Below, piece by piece: positions 1 through 7,300 of a stretch of DNA of 12,739 nt. The position numbers and the translations under genes were made by a program. The notes under the pieces are model-generated. The model did no database searches, was not told where the DNA came from, and saw nothing but the letters and a program-made list of their open reading frames with translations. The DNA comes from Verrucomicrobiales bacterium. Its GTDB lineage: Bacteria > Verrucomicrobiota > Verrucomicrobiia > Verrucomicrobiales > Akkermansiaceae. The stretch lies in the NCBI GenBank assembly GCA_003527555.1, contig DPWT01000188.1:1-12739 (forward strand), given 5' to 3'. Numbering within the stretch: position 1 is the first letter of the stretch; each line of letters begins with the position of its first letter.

Positions 1-501
<501 letters not shown>

Positions 502-565
502 ACACAACACTCAGGTCTTGTAAGTGCCCACACCCCGGGCAATTGCAAAGTATAGGCTGGTTTTT

Positions 566-599
566 AGGGGCACTCAGGCAACATCGCCTGAGTGCCCCT
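566..599 (+). terminator. Perfect 14-bp hairpin after tuf, without U-tract
   Basis: Bases 566-579 pair perfectly with 586-599 (core arms GGGGCACTCAGGC and GCCTGAGTGCCCC) around the 6-base loop AACATC. The bases after it (CAGTCGCC) hold no T-run, and a T5 tract lies on the 5' side instead. On the minus strand the hairpin is followed by A residues, so it is not a canonical intrinsic terminator in either direction. Its position between tuf and tRNA-Trp suggests a 3'-end stabiliser, a U-independent terminator, a Rho-linked end or an RNA processing site. The structure is certain from sequence; the role is inferred. Confidence 0.45.
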
Positions 600-684
600 C
601 AGTCGCCTAAAGAAATCTCGTTAACAACATCGCACCAGCTAGTCGGAGAATCTGGAGCCATCTAAGAAAAAGCATTCAAATCAC

Positions 685-760
685 AGGGAAGTAGCTCAAT
701 TGGTAGAGCATCGGTTTCCAAAACCGAGGGTCGCAGGTTCGATTCCTGTCTTCCCTGCCA
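685..760 (+). tRNA. trnW: tRNA-Trp (anticodon CCA)
   Basis: This decodes UGG. The cloverleaf is complete: acceptor arm AGGGAAG (685-691) pairs over 7 bp with CTTCCCT (750-756). The D stem is GCTC/GAGC (694-697 with 706-709). The anticodon stem TCGGT/ACCGA (711-715 with 723-727) encloses the loop TTCCAAA with anticodon CCA at 718-720. The variable loop is 728-732, and the T arm GCAGG/CCTGT (733-737 with 745-749) holds TTCGATT. Base 757 is a G discriminator, as expected for bacterial tRNA-Trp, and the CCA end (758-760) is encoded. A short T5 tract follows at 762-766, but without its own hairpin, so read-through into secE is plausible. This tRNA is commonly found between tuf and secE in bacteria. 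Confidence 0.97.
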
Positions 761-845
761 GCTTTTTCCATCTCACTCCGCCGCATATCCTGATTTTAAA
801 ACACTTCTCTCAAACCCAGCGCAAGCAACACTAATCATAATAAGC

Positions 846-1070
846 ATGTTCAGGAAAATCGCCACCTTCATCCACGAGGTAAAAGCCGAGCTACGTAAAG
901 CTTCATGGCCTTGGGACAACGATCCCAAAGCCAAGGGTTTCCAGAAATACAAGGAGCTCATCGATTCTACCTTGGTCGTGCTTATTGCCATGATACTACT
1001 TGCAGGTTTCGTTTCGCTGTTTGATCTAATTGCCACAAAGGTAATTGGTCTGCTTACTAATGTGGGATAA
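846..1070 (+). CDS. secE: Preprotein translocase subunit SecE
   Basis: SecE is the small essential subunit that clamps the SecY channel in the inner membrane for Sec-dependent export. The 74-residue product is the single-membrane-span form found in most bacteria. It begins with an amphipathic helix carrying the family signature EVKAELRKASWP (residues 11-22). A hydrophobic span follows at about 42-62 (TLVVLIAMILLAGFVSLFDL). Between them, residues 23-40 (WDNDPKAKGFQKYKELID) form a hydrophilic linker that looks longer than in typical short SecE proteins, where SWP is followed after about eight residues by the membrane helix. The ATG at 846 is chosen because it precedes the conserved helix directly. 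No clear Shine-Dalgarno sequence precedes it. nusG starts 71 bases downstream, the classical secE-nusG pair, so co-transcription is expected. Confidence 0.95.
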   Translation: MFRKIATFIHEVKAELRKASWPWDNDPKAKGFQKYKELIDSTLVVLIAMILLAGFVSLFDLIATKVIGLLTNVG

Positions 1071-1141
1071 CCCCCACTGGTTGAAATCAACTGATTTTAG
1101 CACTCTCACACACCACTTTACTCCTTATTCCCCAAACAGTC

Positions 1142-1711
1142 ATGCCAATCATCCCTGAAGCAAAAAAGCAATGGTTCGTCGTTCACGTTCTCTCCGGCCA
1201 AGAGCAGAAAGTGCGTGATCGTATTCTGCGTAATGCAGAGGCTGAGGAATTGAGCGATTACATTTTCGATGTTCTCGTACCGCAGGAGCGCGTTGAGGAA
1301 AACCGCAAAGGCAAAAAAATTGAAACCAAACGCAAGTTCTTCCCCGGCTACATCATCGTTAACATGATGCTATTTGACGAAGATAAGCAGTTGGTAGACA
1401 AAACATGGTATTTCATCAAAGAAATGGACGGTGTCATTGGCTTTGCTGGAACTAAGGACAAACCCATCCCCATGCGTCAGCGTGAAGTTGACGGAATGCT
1501 CGGCCAGATCAAGGAGCGTGAAGAAAACGTCCGCCCCGCCATTAGTTTCGAAGCTGGCGATACCGTGAAAGTCGGTGATGGTCCGTTCGAAGGTCAAACA
1601 GGAACCATCGAGGAAATCGACCACGAAACAGGCAAACTGCTCGTCTCTGTAACTATTTTCGGACGCGATACACCAGTCGAACTCGACGCCTGGCAGGTCG
1701 AAAAAGCATAA
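1142..1711 (+). CDS. nusG: Transcription termination/antitermination factor NusG
   Basis: NusG binds elongating RNA polymerase at the beta' clamp helices. In many bacteria it also contacts Rho or ribosomal protein S10, linking transcription to termination or translation. The 189-residue length is typical. The NGN domain covers about residues 9-105, starting with KQWFVVHVLSGQEQKV and including KRKFFPGYIIVNM (63-75) and the segment MDGVIGFAG. A charged linker (about 115-135) leads to the C-terminal KOW domain (137-189), with the motif GDTVKVGDGPFEGQTGTIEEID at 139-160. The ATG is followed at once by the family N-terminus, so the start is secure. The preceding bases (CCCCAAACAGTC) hold no Shine-Dalgarno sequence. 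There is no large domain II insertion. It lies between secE and rplK in the standard order. Confidence 0.98.
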   Translation: MPIIPEAKKQWFVVHVLSGQEQKVRDRILRNAEAEELSDYIFDVLVPQERVEENRKGKKIETKRKFFPGYIIVNMMLFDEDKQLVDKTWYFIKEMDGVIGFAGTKDKPIPMRQREVDGMLGQIKEREENVRPAISFEAGDTVKVGDGPFEGQTGTIEEIDHETGKLLVSVTIFGRDTPVELDAWQVEKA

Positions 1712-1776
1712 TCTCCCAATGTAGCCGTAAATAGCGGAATCATTTAATCATAACAATACCAACAACTACCACCACC

Positions 1777-2205
1777 ATGGCAAAGGAAGTCAAACAAGTT
1801 CTCAAATTACAGATTCAAGCAGGTCAAGCAAACCCCTCGCCGCCGGTTGGCCCCGCACTCGGTCAGGCGGGTGTCAATATCATGCAGTTCTGTAAGGATT
1901 TCAATGCAGCCACACAGAAACAAGCGGGCGATCTTTTGCCCACAGTCATCACCGTCTTCAAGGATGCTTCTTTCACCTTCATCACTAAACAGCCGCCTGC
2001 AGCTGTTCTTCTCAAGAAGGCAGCTAAAATTGCATCCGGATCTGGTGAGCCTAACACAACTTCATGTGGAAGTATCACCAAAGCCCAGTTGATGGAAGTC
2101 GTGAATGCCAAGATCGCTGATCTGAATACCAATGACCCTGAGCAAGCGGCGAAAATCCTCGCAGGAACTGCACGTCAAATGGGCCTCGAAATCAAAGGAA
2201 TGTAA
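1777..2205 (+). CDS. rplK: 50S ribosomal protein L11
   Basis: L11 binds the GTPase-associated centre of 23S rRNA at the base of the L7/L12 stalk and is the usual site of thiostrepton action. The 142-residue product matches family length. The N-terminal domain carries the proline-rich signature [19 protein letters not shown] (residues 18-36). The linker [11 protein letters not shown] (73-83) leads to the rRNA-binding C-terminal domain, which ends with [11 protein letters not shown] (129-139). The loop after GSGEPN reads TTSCGS (94-99), where many L11 proteins have a lysine-rich sequence such as KxKVGK. That is a visible local departure, but nothing suggests loss of function. The start ATGGCAAAGGAAG fits the family N-terminus. 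The leader ACTACCACCACC has no Shine-Dalgarno sequence. nusG ends 65 bases upstream and rplA begins 113 bases downstream. Confidence 0.98.
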   Translation: MAKEVKQVLKLQIQAGQANPSPPVGPALGQAGVNIMQFCKDFNAATQKQAGDLLPTVITVFKDASFTFITKQPPAAVLLKKAAKIASGSGEPNTTSCGSITKAQLMEVVNAKIADLNTNDPEQAAKILAGTARQMGLEIKGM

Positions 2206-2278
2206 ACAATCTCAGTATGCGGTGTCTATCAGATGCTGTGAACTAATCAAAAACCCCCAGGCAAAGCCTAACTAACCA

Positions 2279-2308
2279 GCAGGAGAGCTTACAGCTCGTT
2301 CGCACTGC
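2279..2308 (+). promoter_or_regulatory. Candidate structured leader of rplA covering its only SD-like sequence
   Basis: GCAG (2279-2282) can pair with CTGC (2305-2308). Inside it, GAGCT (2285-2289) pairs with AGCTC (2293-2297) over the loop TAC. The result is two short helices separated by an asymmetric internal loop (GA against GTTCGCA). The only AGGAG in the leader (2281-2285) lies within this fold and is 33 bases from the rplA ATG, too far for normal initiation unless the fold changes the distance. L1 autoregulation through mRNA structure is known in other bacteria, but I do not recognise the consensus L1-binding loop here. The stems are short, so this is tentative. Confidence 0.22.
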
Positions 2309-2318
2309 AAACAAAACC

Positions 2319-3020
2319 ATGAGCAAAAGAAGCAAACGCTACAAAAAAGCCGCCGAGCTTGTTGAAGAAGACAAGCAGTACGCACTCGCAGACGCCGTAG
2401 GAATTATTAAAAAATTTCCGGCCCCTAAATTCGATCCTACCGTCACCCTTGCGTTCAAGCTAGGTGTGGACCCTAGGAAAAGCGACCAAATGGTTCGCGG
2501 CTCCGTTGCTCTGCCTCACGGCACTGGTAAGAATGTCAAAGTTGTTGTATTCGCCTCTGGTGAAGCAGCTAAAGCCGCTACAGATGCCGGCGCTGATGAA
2601 GTTGGTATGGAAGATCTAATCAAGAAAGTTCAGGAAGGATTTACCGATTTTGATGCCGCTATTGCCACTCCAGACGCAATGCTCGAGGTTCGTAAGATCG
2701 CCCGTGTGCTCGGGCCACGCGGCCTCATGCCTAACCCAAAAACAGGAACTGTCACCGAAGACACTGCAAAGGCAGTGAATGCAGTGAAGGCTGGCCGTAT
2801 CGACTACAAGCTCGATAAAAATGGTAATATCGCCGCAGCCATTGGAAAGGCTTCCTTCTCTGAAGACCAGCTGCTCGCCAACACCCACGCTCTCCTAGAA
2901 AGCGTAGTCAAAGCCAAACCAGCTTCCGCGAAAGGAAACTACATCCAGAATGTCACCATAGCTGCCAGCATGTGCCCGGGTGTCGCTCTCGAATCATCCC
3001 TATATGCTATCGTCAACTAA
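2319..3020 (+). CDS. rplA: 50S ribosomal protein L1
   Basis: L1 forms the mobile stalk next to the ribosomal E site and helps move deacylated tRNA out. In many bacteria it also represses its own operon by binding mRNA. The 233-residue length is normal. Family features are the N-terminal [12 protein letters not shown], the segment [24 protein letters not shown] (38-61), the signature [14 protein letters not shown] (132-145) and a C-terminal segment with [17 protein letters not shown]. The ATG at 2319 sits directly before the conserved basic N-terminus. A normally spaced Shine-Dalgarno sequence is missing; the A/C-rich CAAACAAAACC precedes the start. rplJ begins only 23 bases after the stop, so the two genes are very probably on one mRNA. 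Confidence 0.98.
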   Translation: MSKRSKRYKKAAELVEEDKQYALADAVGIIKKFPAPKFDPTVTLAFKLGVDPRKSDQMVRGSVALPHGTGKNVKVVVFASGEAAKAATDAGADEVGMEDLIKKVQEGFTDFDAAIATPDAMLEVRKIARVLGPRGLMPNPKTGTVTEDTAKAVNAVKAGRIDYKLDKNGNIAAAIGKASFSEDQLLANTHALLESVVKAKPASAKGNYIQNVTIAASMCPGVALESSLYAIVN

Positions 3021-3027
3021 CTAAACC

Positions 3028-3033
3028 AAGGAG
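3028..3033 (+). promoter_or_regulatory. Shine-Dalgarno sequence of rplJ
   Basis: AAGGAG lies 10 bases before the ATG at 3044. It decides the rplJ start: the open frame also contains an upstream ATG at 2972 inside rplA, but that one has no ribosome binding site and would add 24 non-family residues. Most other genes here lack such a site. Confidence 0.85.
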
Positions 3034-3043
3034 AAATAAGACC

Positions 3044-3550
3044 ATGAATCCTGATAAAAAATACATCATTGATGAGCTTTTTGAGCGCGTAAATTCATCA
3101 CCTTTCGTTCTGGTGGTTGACTACACCGGCATGACCGTCCCTGAGTTCAACGAGCTCCGTAACCGTCTCAATGAGAACGGTTCAGAATGCCACGTTGCCA
3201 AGAATACCTACATGCGCAAGGCACTCGAAAATGCCGAGCTTCCCGATATTTCCGAGCACCTCCTCGGGCAAACGGCATTCGTCACCGGCGAATCCGACGT
3301 CTGCGGTGCTGCCAAAACGATCAAAAACTTCGTCAAGGAGTTTAAAAAACCTGAGGTTAAAACTGGTATCCTCGATGGCGATGTGCTCGATGCAGCACAG
3401 ATTACCGCCCTCGCAGACCTGCCATCACGCGAAGTTTTGCTTTCTCAGCTTCTTGCCGTTATCAACGCACCAGCAACCAAGCTTGTGCGCACCATCAACG
3501 AGCCTGCCACGTCTCTCGCGCGTGTCATTCAAGCGAAAGAAGGAGAATAA
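3044..3550 (+). CDS. rplJ: 50S ribosomal protein L10
   Basis: L10 anchors the L7/L12 dimers to 23S rRNA next to L11 and so builds the factor-binding stalk. With the start at 3044 the product has 168 residues, within the usual 165-175 range. Family features are the N-terminal KKYIIDELFERVNSSPFVLVVDYTGMTVPEFNELR, the rRNA-binding segment HVAKNTYMRKAL, and the C-terminal PSREVLLSQLLAVINAPATKLVRTINEPATSLARVIQAK, which forms the helix that binds L7/L12. The start is fixed by a good AAGGAG and by homology. The 23-base gap after rplA is too short to hold the long L10 leader known in Gammaproteobacteria and Firmicutes, so any L10(L12) autoregulation must use another site. A 212-base spacer separates it from rplL. 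Confidence 0.97.
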   Translation: MNPDKKYIIDELFERVNSSPFVLVVDYTGMTVPEFNELRNRLNENGSECHVAKNTYMRKALENAELPDISEHLLGQTAFVTGESDVCGAAKTIKNFVKEFKKPEVKTGILDGDVLDAAQITALADLPSREVLLSQLLAVINAPATKLVRTINEPATSLARVIQAKEGE

Positions 3551-3685
3551 GGTATCAAGAATTGGCGCTGCAATGCACCTAGCTTAATGAAAAATTACCC
3601 ACAAAAAATTAACCAACTTACAACAATCTGAACGGATGGCGTGCACCCCCTCCAGGGAAGCGCCTGATTAAAAAATAAGGTTCCC

Positions 3686-3739
3686 ACGTCGGATCTTAAG
3701 CATAAGAGCTGAAATGTCCGGAAGCTCCGGGCGCGACGT
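3686..3739 (+). promoter_or_regulatory. Structured element in the rplJ-rplL spacer
   Basis: The 212-base spacer (3551-3762) has no credible ORF. Its 3' part can fold: ACGTCG (3686-3691) pairs with CGACGT (3734-3739). Inside, two mutually exclusive hairpins are possible: GAGCT (3706-3710) with AGCTC (3723-3727), or CCGG (3718-3721) with CCGG (3727-3730). The fold ends 7 bases before the AAAGGAG of rplL, so it could influence initiation, be a processing site, or be an L10-type feedback target. No promoter hexamers at proper spacing were recognised in the rest of the spacer. The pairings are real on paper; function is inferred. Confidence 0.3.
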
Positions 3740-3746
3740 AACCAAC

Positions 3747-3753
3747 AAAGGAG
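3747..3753 (+). promoter_or_regulatory. Shine-Dalgarno sequence of rplL
   Basis: AAAGGAG lies 9 bases before the ATG at 3763, followed by an A-rich spacer (AAAAACAAA). It is the strongest ribosome binding site in the window. This fits the need for several L7/L12 copies per ribosome. Confidence 0.88.
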
Positions 3754-3762
3754 AAAAACAAA

Positions 3763-4143
3763 ATGGCTGACCTAACTAAAATAGCTGAAGAACTGGGCAA
3801 ACTCACCGTGCTTGAAGCCGCTGAGCTTGTAAAATCCCTCGAAGAAGAGTGGGGCGTATCCGCCGCCGCTCCTGCTGCCGTAGCAGTTGCCGCTGGCCCT
3901 GCCGACGGTGGTGCTGCTGCCGAGGAAAAAACTGAATTCGACGTCGTGCTTGCTGAAGCCGGTGGTAACAAGATCGCTGTCATTAAGGCAGTACGTGAAG
4001 TTGCTAGTGGACTCGGTCTCGCAGACGCCAAGAAGCTCGTAGAGAGCGCACCTGCCCCCATTCTTGAGGGTGCTTCTAAAGATGATGCTGACGCCGCCAA
4101 GGCCAAGCTCGAGGAAGCTGGTGCTAAAGTTGAACTCAAGTAG
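3763..4143 (+). CDS. rplL: 50S ribosomal protein L7/L12
   Basis: L7/L12 is the multicopy stalk protein that recruits translation GTPases such as EF-Tu and EF-G. The 126-residue product has the standard three-part build. Residues 1-31 form the N-terminal dimerisation and L10-binding domain ([29 protein letters not shown]). Residues 32-55 form a flexible Ala/Gly/Pro-rich hinge ([17 protein letters not shown]). Residues 56-126 form the factor-binding domain, with [35 protein letters not shown] and the terminal AGAKVELK. The strong Shine-Dalgarno sequence and the homologous N-terminus agree on the start. It lies between rplJ and rpoB in the usual order. A 15-bp hairpin follows 23 bases after the stop and could lower transcription into rpoBC. 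Confidence 0.98.
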   Translation: MADLTKIAEELGKLTVLEAAELVKSLEEEWGVSAAAPAAVAVAAGPADGGAAAEEKTEFDVVLAEAGGNKIAVIKAVREVASGLGLADAKKLVESAPAPILEGASKDDADAAKAKLEEAGAKVELK

Positions 4144-4166
4144 TTCTTCGCCACAAAAGGCTTTCT

Positions 4167-4200
4167 TTGTGTGCGGCACCTTTATAGGTGCCGCGCACAA
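4167..4200 (+). terminator. 15-bp hairpin between rplL and rpoB (attenuator or processing site), no U-tract
   Basis: Bases 4167-4181 pair with 4186-4200 around the loop TTAT; 14 pairs are Watson-Crick and one is G-U (4172 with 4195). The GC-rich core is GCGGCACC/GGTGCCGC. The bases after it (GTCAGCCATC) hold no T-run, so a canonical intrinsic terminator is not supported. In E. coli the equivalent junction has a partial attenuator and an RNase III site that uncouple ribosomal protein output from polymerase output. The same role here is an inference from position and structure. Confidence 0.5.
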
Positions 4201-4227
4201 GTCAGCCATCTAAAAACAACTCTCTGG

Positions 4228-4312
4228 GCTGGAAACAGCACGGAACAAAGTGCCTCATGGCACAAACAAAATCTAAGATTCATCATCTAGGTTTTTTAAA
4301 TATCAAAAAAAA
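4228..4312 (+). other. rpoB leader region with small hairpins and facing T6/A8 tracts
   Basis: After the main hairpin, the rest of the 232-base rplL-rpoB junction contains GCTG-GAAA-CAGC (4228-4239), a 4-bp stem with a GNRA-type loop, and GTGCC-TCAT-GGCAC (4250-4263), a 5-bp stem. A T6 run (4292-4297) is followed by an A8 run (4305-4312) eight bases on. No stable stem directly abuts the T6 run, so it is not a convincing terminator. I found no promoter with properly spaced hexamers. The region is noncoding and probably 5' leader of rpoB; any activity is speculative. Confidence 0.3.
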
Positions 4313-4375
4313 GCAAGCGCCCCCGCTCATCATCCATCCCGCTGATCTGGGAGATACCTAACACATTATATTATC

Positions 4376-7300
4376 ATGGCCGAAAGACGTTACTACGGAA
4401 CAATTGAGGAAGTTATCGAACCACCTAACTTGATTGAGGTTCAGAGCAAATCCTATGAGGATTTTTTGCAAAAAGAAATTCCCGCATCTCAGCGTGAAGA
4501 CGCAGGACTTCAAGCAGTCTTCCGTGAGATTTTTCCAATCAAGAGCTACGACGAGGCTATAACCCTTGAATTCATTGCCTACGACATCGAGGAGCCTAAA
4601 GCGACGGCTCTAGAGTCTCTCCAGACGGGCGAGACTTTCAGCGCTGCGCTGTATGTTACTTTTAAGCTCAAAGATGAGTCTGGCACCAAGAAAGAGCGCG
4701 TTTACATGGGTGAAATGCCCATGATGACCCGCCGCGGAACCTTCGTGATTAACGGCGCTGAGCGCGTTATCGTTTCACAGCTTCACCGTTCTCCAGGTAT
4801 CTGTTTTGAGACCTCTACGCACCTCAATGGTAAGTTGCTCCACTCTTTCCGTATCATTCCCGACCGTGGTTCTTGGCTTGAGACACAGTTTGATACCAAC
4901 GATCTTCTCTACGTTTATCTCGACCGTCGTCGCAGAAGAAGAAAGTTCCTCGCCACCACATTCCTTCGTGCCATGGGATGGCCGACCGATCGTGATCTCT
5001 GTGAGCACTTCTACAACGTCGAGAAACTGAAGCTTAACGACAAGTTGGATGAGGAGGAGCTTGCCCAAAAAGTTACTTTCGAAGACATTCTAGATGACGA
5101 AGTAGTTGTAGTGAAGGCATATGAGCCGCTCACGATTGGAAATGTGCACCAACTCTTAGAACTTGGTCACAAGACTATCGATGTGATCGACTCCCGTGAG
5201 GATGAGATTCTCCTCAAGTCTCTGAAAAAAGACCCTGCACACGATGAGGAGTCTGCTCTCAAGGACATCTACCGCAAGCTGCGCCCCGGCGATCCTCCCA
5301 CAGTAACCAACTCCAAGGCACTTCTTGAACGTCTTTTCTTTGACGAGAAGCGTTACGATCTCACTCGCGTTGGCCGTTACAAGATTAACCAGAAACTCAA
5401 ACTTGATGTGGACTCCCACACTCGCGTGATGGTTCCTGAAGACTTCTTAGGTGCGGTTAAGTACCTGCTCGGCTTGAAAAAAGGCGATGGTGTGCTTGAT
5501 GATATTGATCACCTTGGTTCACGCCGGGTTCGTGCCGTTGGTGAACTTCTCGGAAACCAATGCCGCGTCGGCCTTGCTCGTACTGAGCGATTAGTCAAGG
5601 AGCGCATGACTCTCTTTGATGTCAACCTCGAGGGGATGACACCACAGAAGCTCATCAACCCGAAGGCGCTCAGTGCTGTCATCCGTGACTTCTTCGGTCG
5701 TTCTCAGCTTTCCCAGTTCATGGACCAGACTAACCCATTGGCCGAGTTGACTCACAAGCGTCGACTCTCCGCTCTAGGGCCTGGTGGTCTGAACCGTGAC
5801 CGTGCCGGTTTCGAAGTTCGAGACGTTCACACATCTCACTACGGACGTATCTGCCCGATTGAGACTCCCGAGGGTCCAAACATTGGTCTGATCAACTCCC
5901 TTTGCACCTATGCACGTATCAACGAGTTTGGGTTCATTGAGACGCCGTATCGGCGTGTTAAGAAAGGAAAAGTAAGCAACCAGATCGAGTATGTTACCGC
6001 TGACCAAGAGGAAGACTTCCTCATCGCTCAGGCGAACAACCCGATTGATAGCAAAGGAAACTTCCTGACGAAAAAAATAACTGCACGTGAAAGTGGTGAA
6101 TTTATTGAGGTCGACCCAACTACCGTGGAATATATGGACGTTTCGCCGAAACAGCTGGTCTCTGTAGCCGCAGGGATCATTCCATTTCTCGAACACGATG
6201 ATGCTAACCGTGCACTCATGGGTGCAAACATGCAGCGACAAGGAGTGCCGCTTCTCATTTCCGATGCGCCACTTGTAGGAACCGGACTTGAGGCAAAGGC
6301 AGCCGAGGATTCCCGGGCTGTCATTACCGCTGAAGCTGATGGTATTGTCGCAGCTGCTACAGCAGAGATTATCATCACCACAAAGGACGGTGAAATGCCA
6401 GTTTCTGATGAGAAATTCCTCAGCGATATGACCGCTGTTAAAAGTAATCCTGGCAAAGGTATCTTTGCTTATCCATTGCGTAAGTTCATGCGTTCCAACG
6501 CAGGTACTTGTCTGAACCAACGCCCAATATGCAATCGTGGAGATAAGGTCAAGGTCGGTGATGTGCTGGCTGATGGACCTAACACCGAAGGTGGTGAACT
6601 TGCACTTGGACGTAACATCCTTGTGGCCTTCATGCCGTGGAATGGATACAACTTTGAGGATGCTATCGTTATCTCTGAGAAGGTCGTGAAAGAAGATATT
6701 TACACTTCTATTCATATTTCCGAGTTTGAGTGCGCTGCACGTGACACCAAACTGGGGCCTGAGGAAATTACACGTGATATCCCCAACGTTGGAGACGAGG
6801 CACTCAAGAATCTTGACCATGATGGAATCATCCGAATTGGCGCCGAGGTTAAGCCTGGCGATATCTTGGTTGGAAAAATCACACCGAAGTCTGAGACTGA
6901 GCTTGCTCCTGAGGAGCGGCTTCTTCGCGCGATCTTCGGCGAGAAAGCCGCTGATGTTAAGGACACATCACTGCGTGTGCCATCTGGTTGCACAGGTATC
7001 GTTCAAGACATCCGCGTCGTCACTCACGGACTTGCCCGCAAGCGCGAGAACGAGCTGGACCCATCCAAACTCAAAAAGCAGGTCAAAAAAATCAACGATG
7101 ACTACAAAAAGAAGAAGGATCAGCTCACCGAGCAGTTGACCGAGAAGCTCTCAGATATTCTTTTAGGAGAGAAGATTCCCCTCGATGTTGTCGATGCACA
7201 AACAGGTGAGATCATCATCCCTGCTAACCGTAAGATCACCAAGACGCTTCTCCGTAAGCTCGCGGCAATCTATGACCACATTGAGATCGACCCATCACCT

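Noticed and set aside
656..665. AGCCATCTAA shared with 4204-4213, both downstream of U-less hairpins
   Set aside because: Ten identical bases between two intergenic regions can arise by chance at this scale, and the distances from the hairpins differ (about 57 versus 4 bases).
2972..3043. Upstream ATG that would lengthen rplJ by 24 residues
   Set aside because: It lies inside rplA, has no ribosome binding site, and the extra residues do not fit L10. The ATG at 3044 has AAGGAG at good spacing and gives the family length.
3562..3590. TTGGCG followed 17 bases later by TAATGA as a promoter for rplL
   Set aside because: The second hexamer matches the -10 consensus at only two positions.
3696..4154. 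152-codon minus-strand frame opposite rplL
   Set aside because: The Ala/Ser-rich product mirrors the Ala-rich hinge and GC-biased codons of rplL. It is a shadow frame.
4365..4375. TATATT/ATTATC stretch before rpoB as a -10 box
   Set aside because: No -35-like hexamer lies about 17 bases upstream, and the start site would fall inside the coding region. It is better explained as an A/T-rich initiation region, shared in part with rpoC.
5774..6820. 348-codon open frame on the minus strand opposite rpoB
   Set aside because: It is fully antisense to conserved beta sequence, its product is rich in Cys/His/Ser/Thr without a recognisable domain, and no ribosome binding site or promoter was seen. Long antisense frames are expected from the codon use of such genes.
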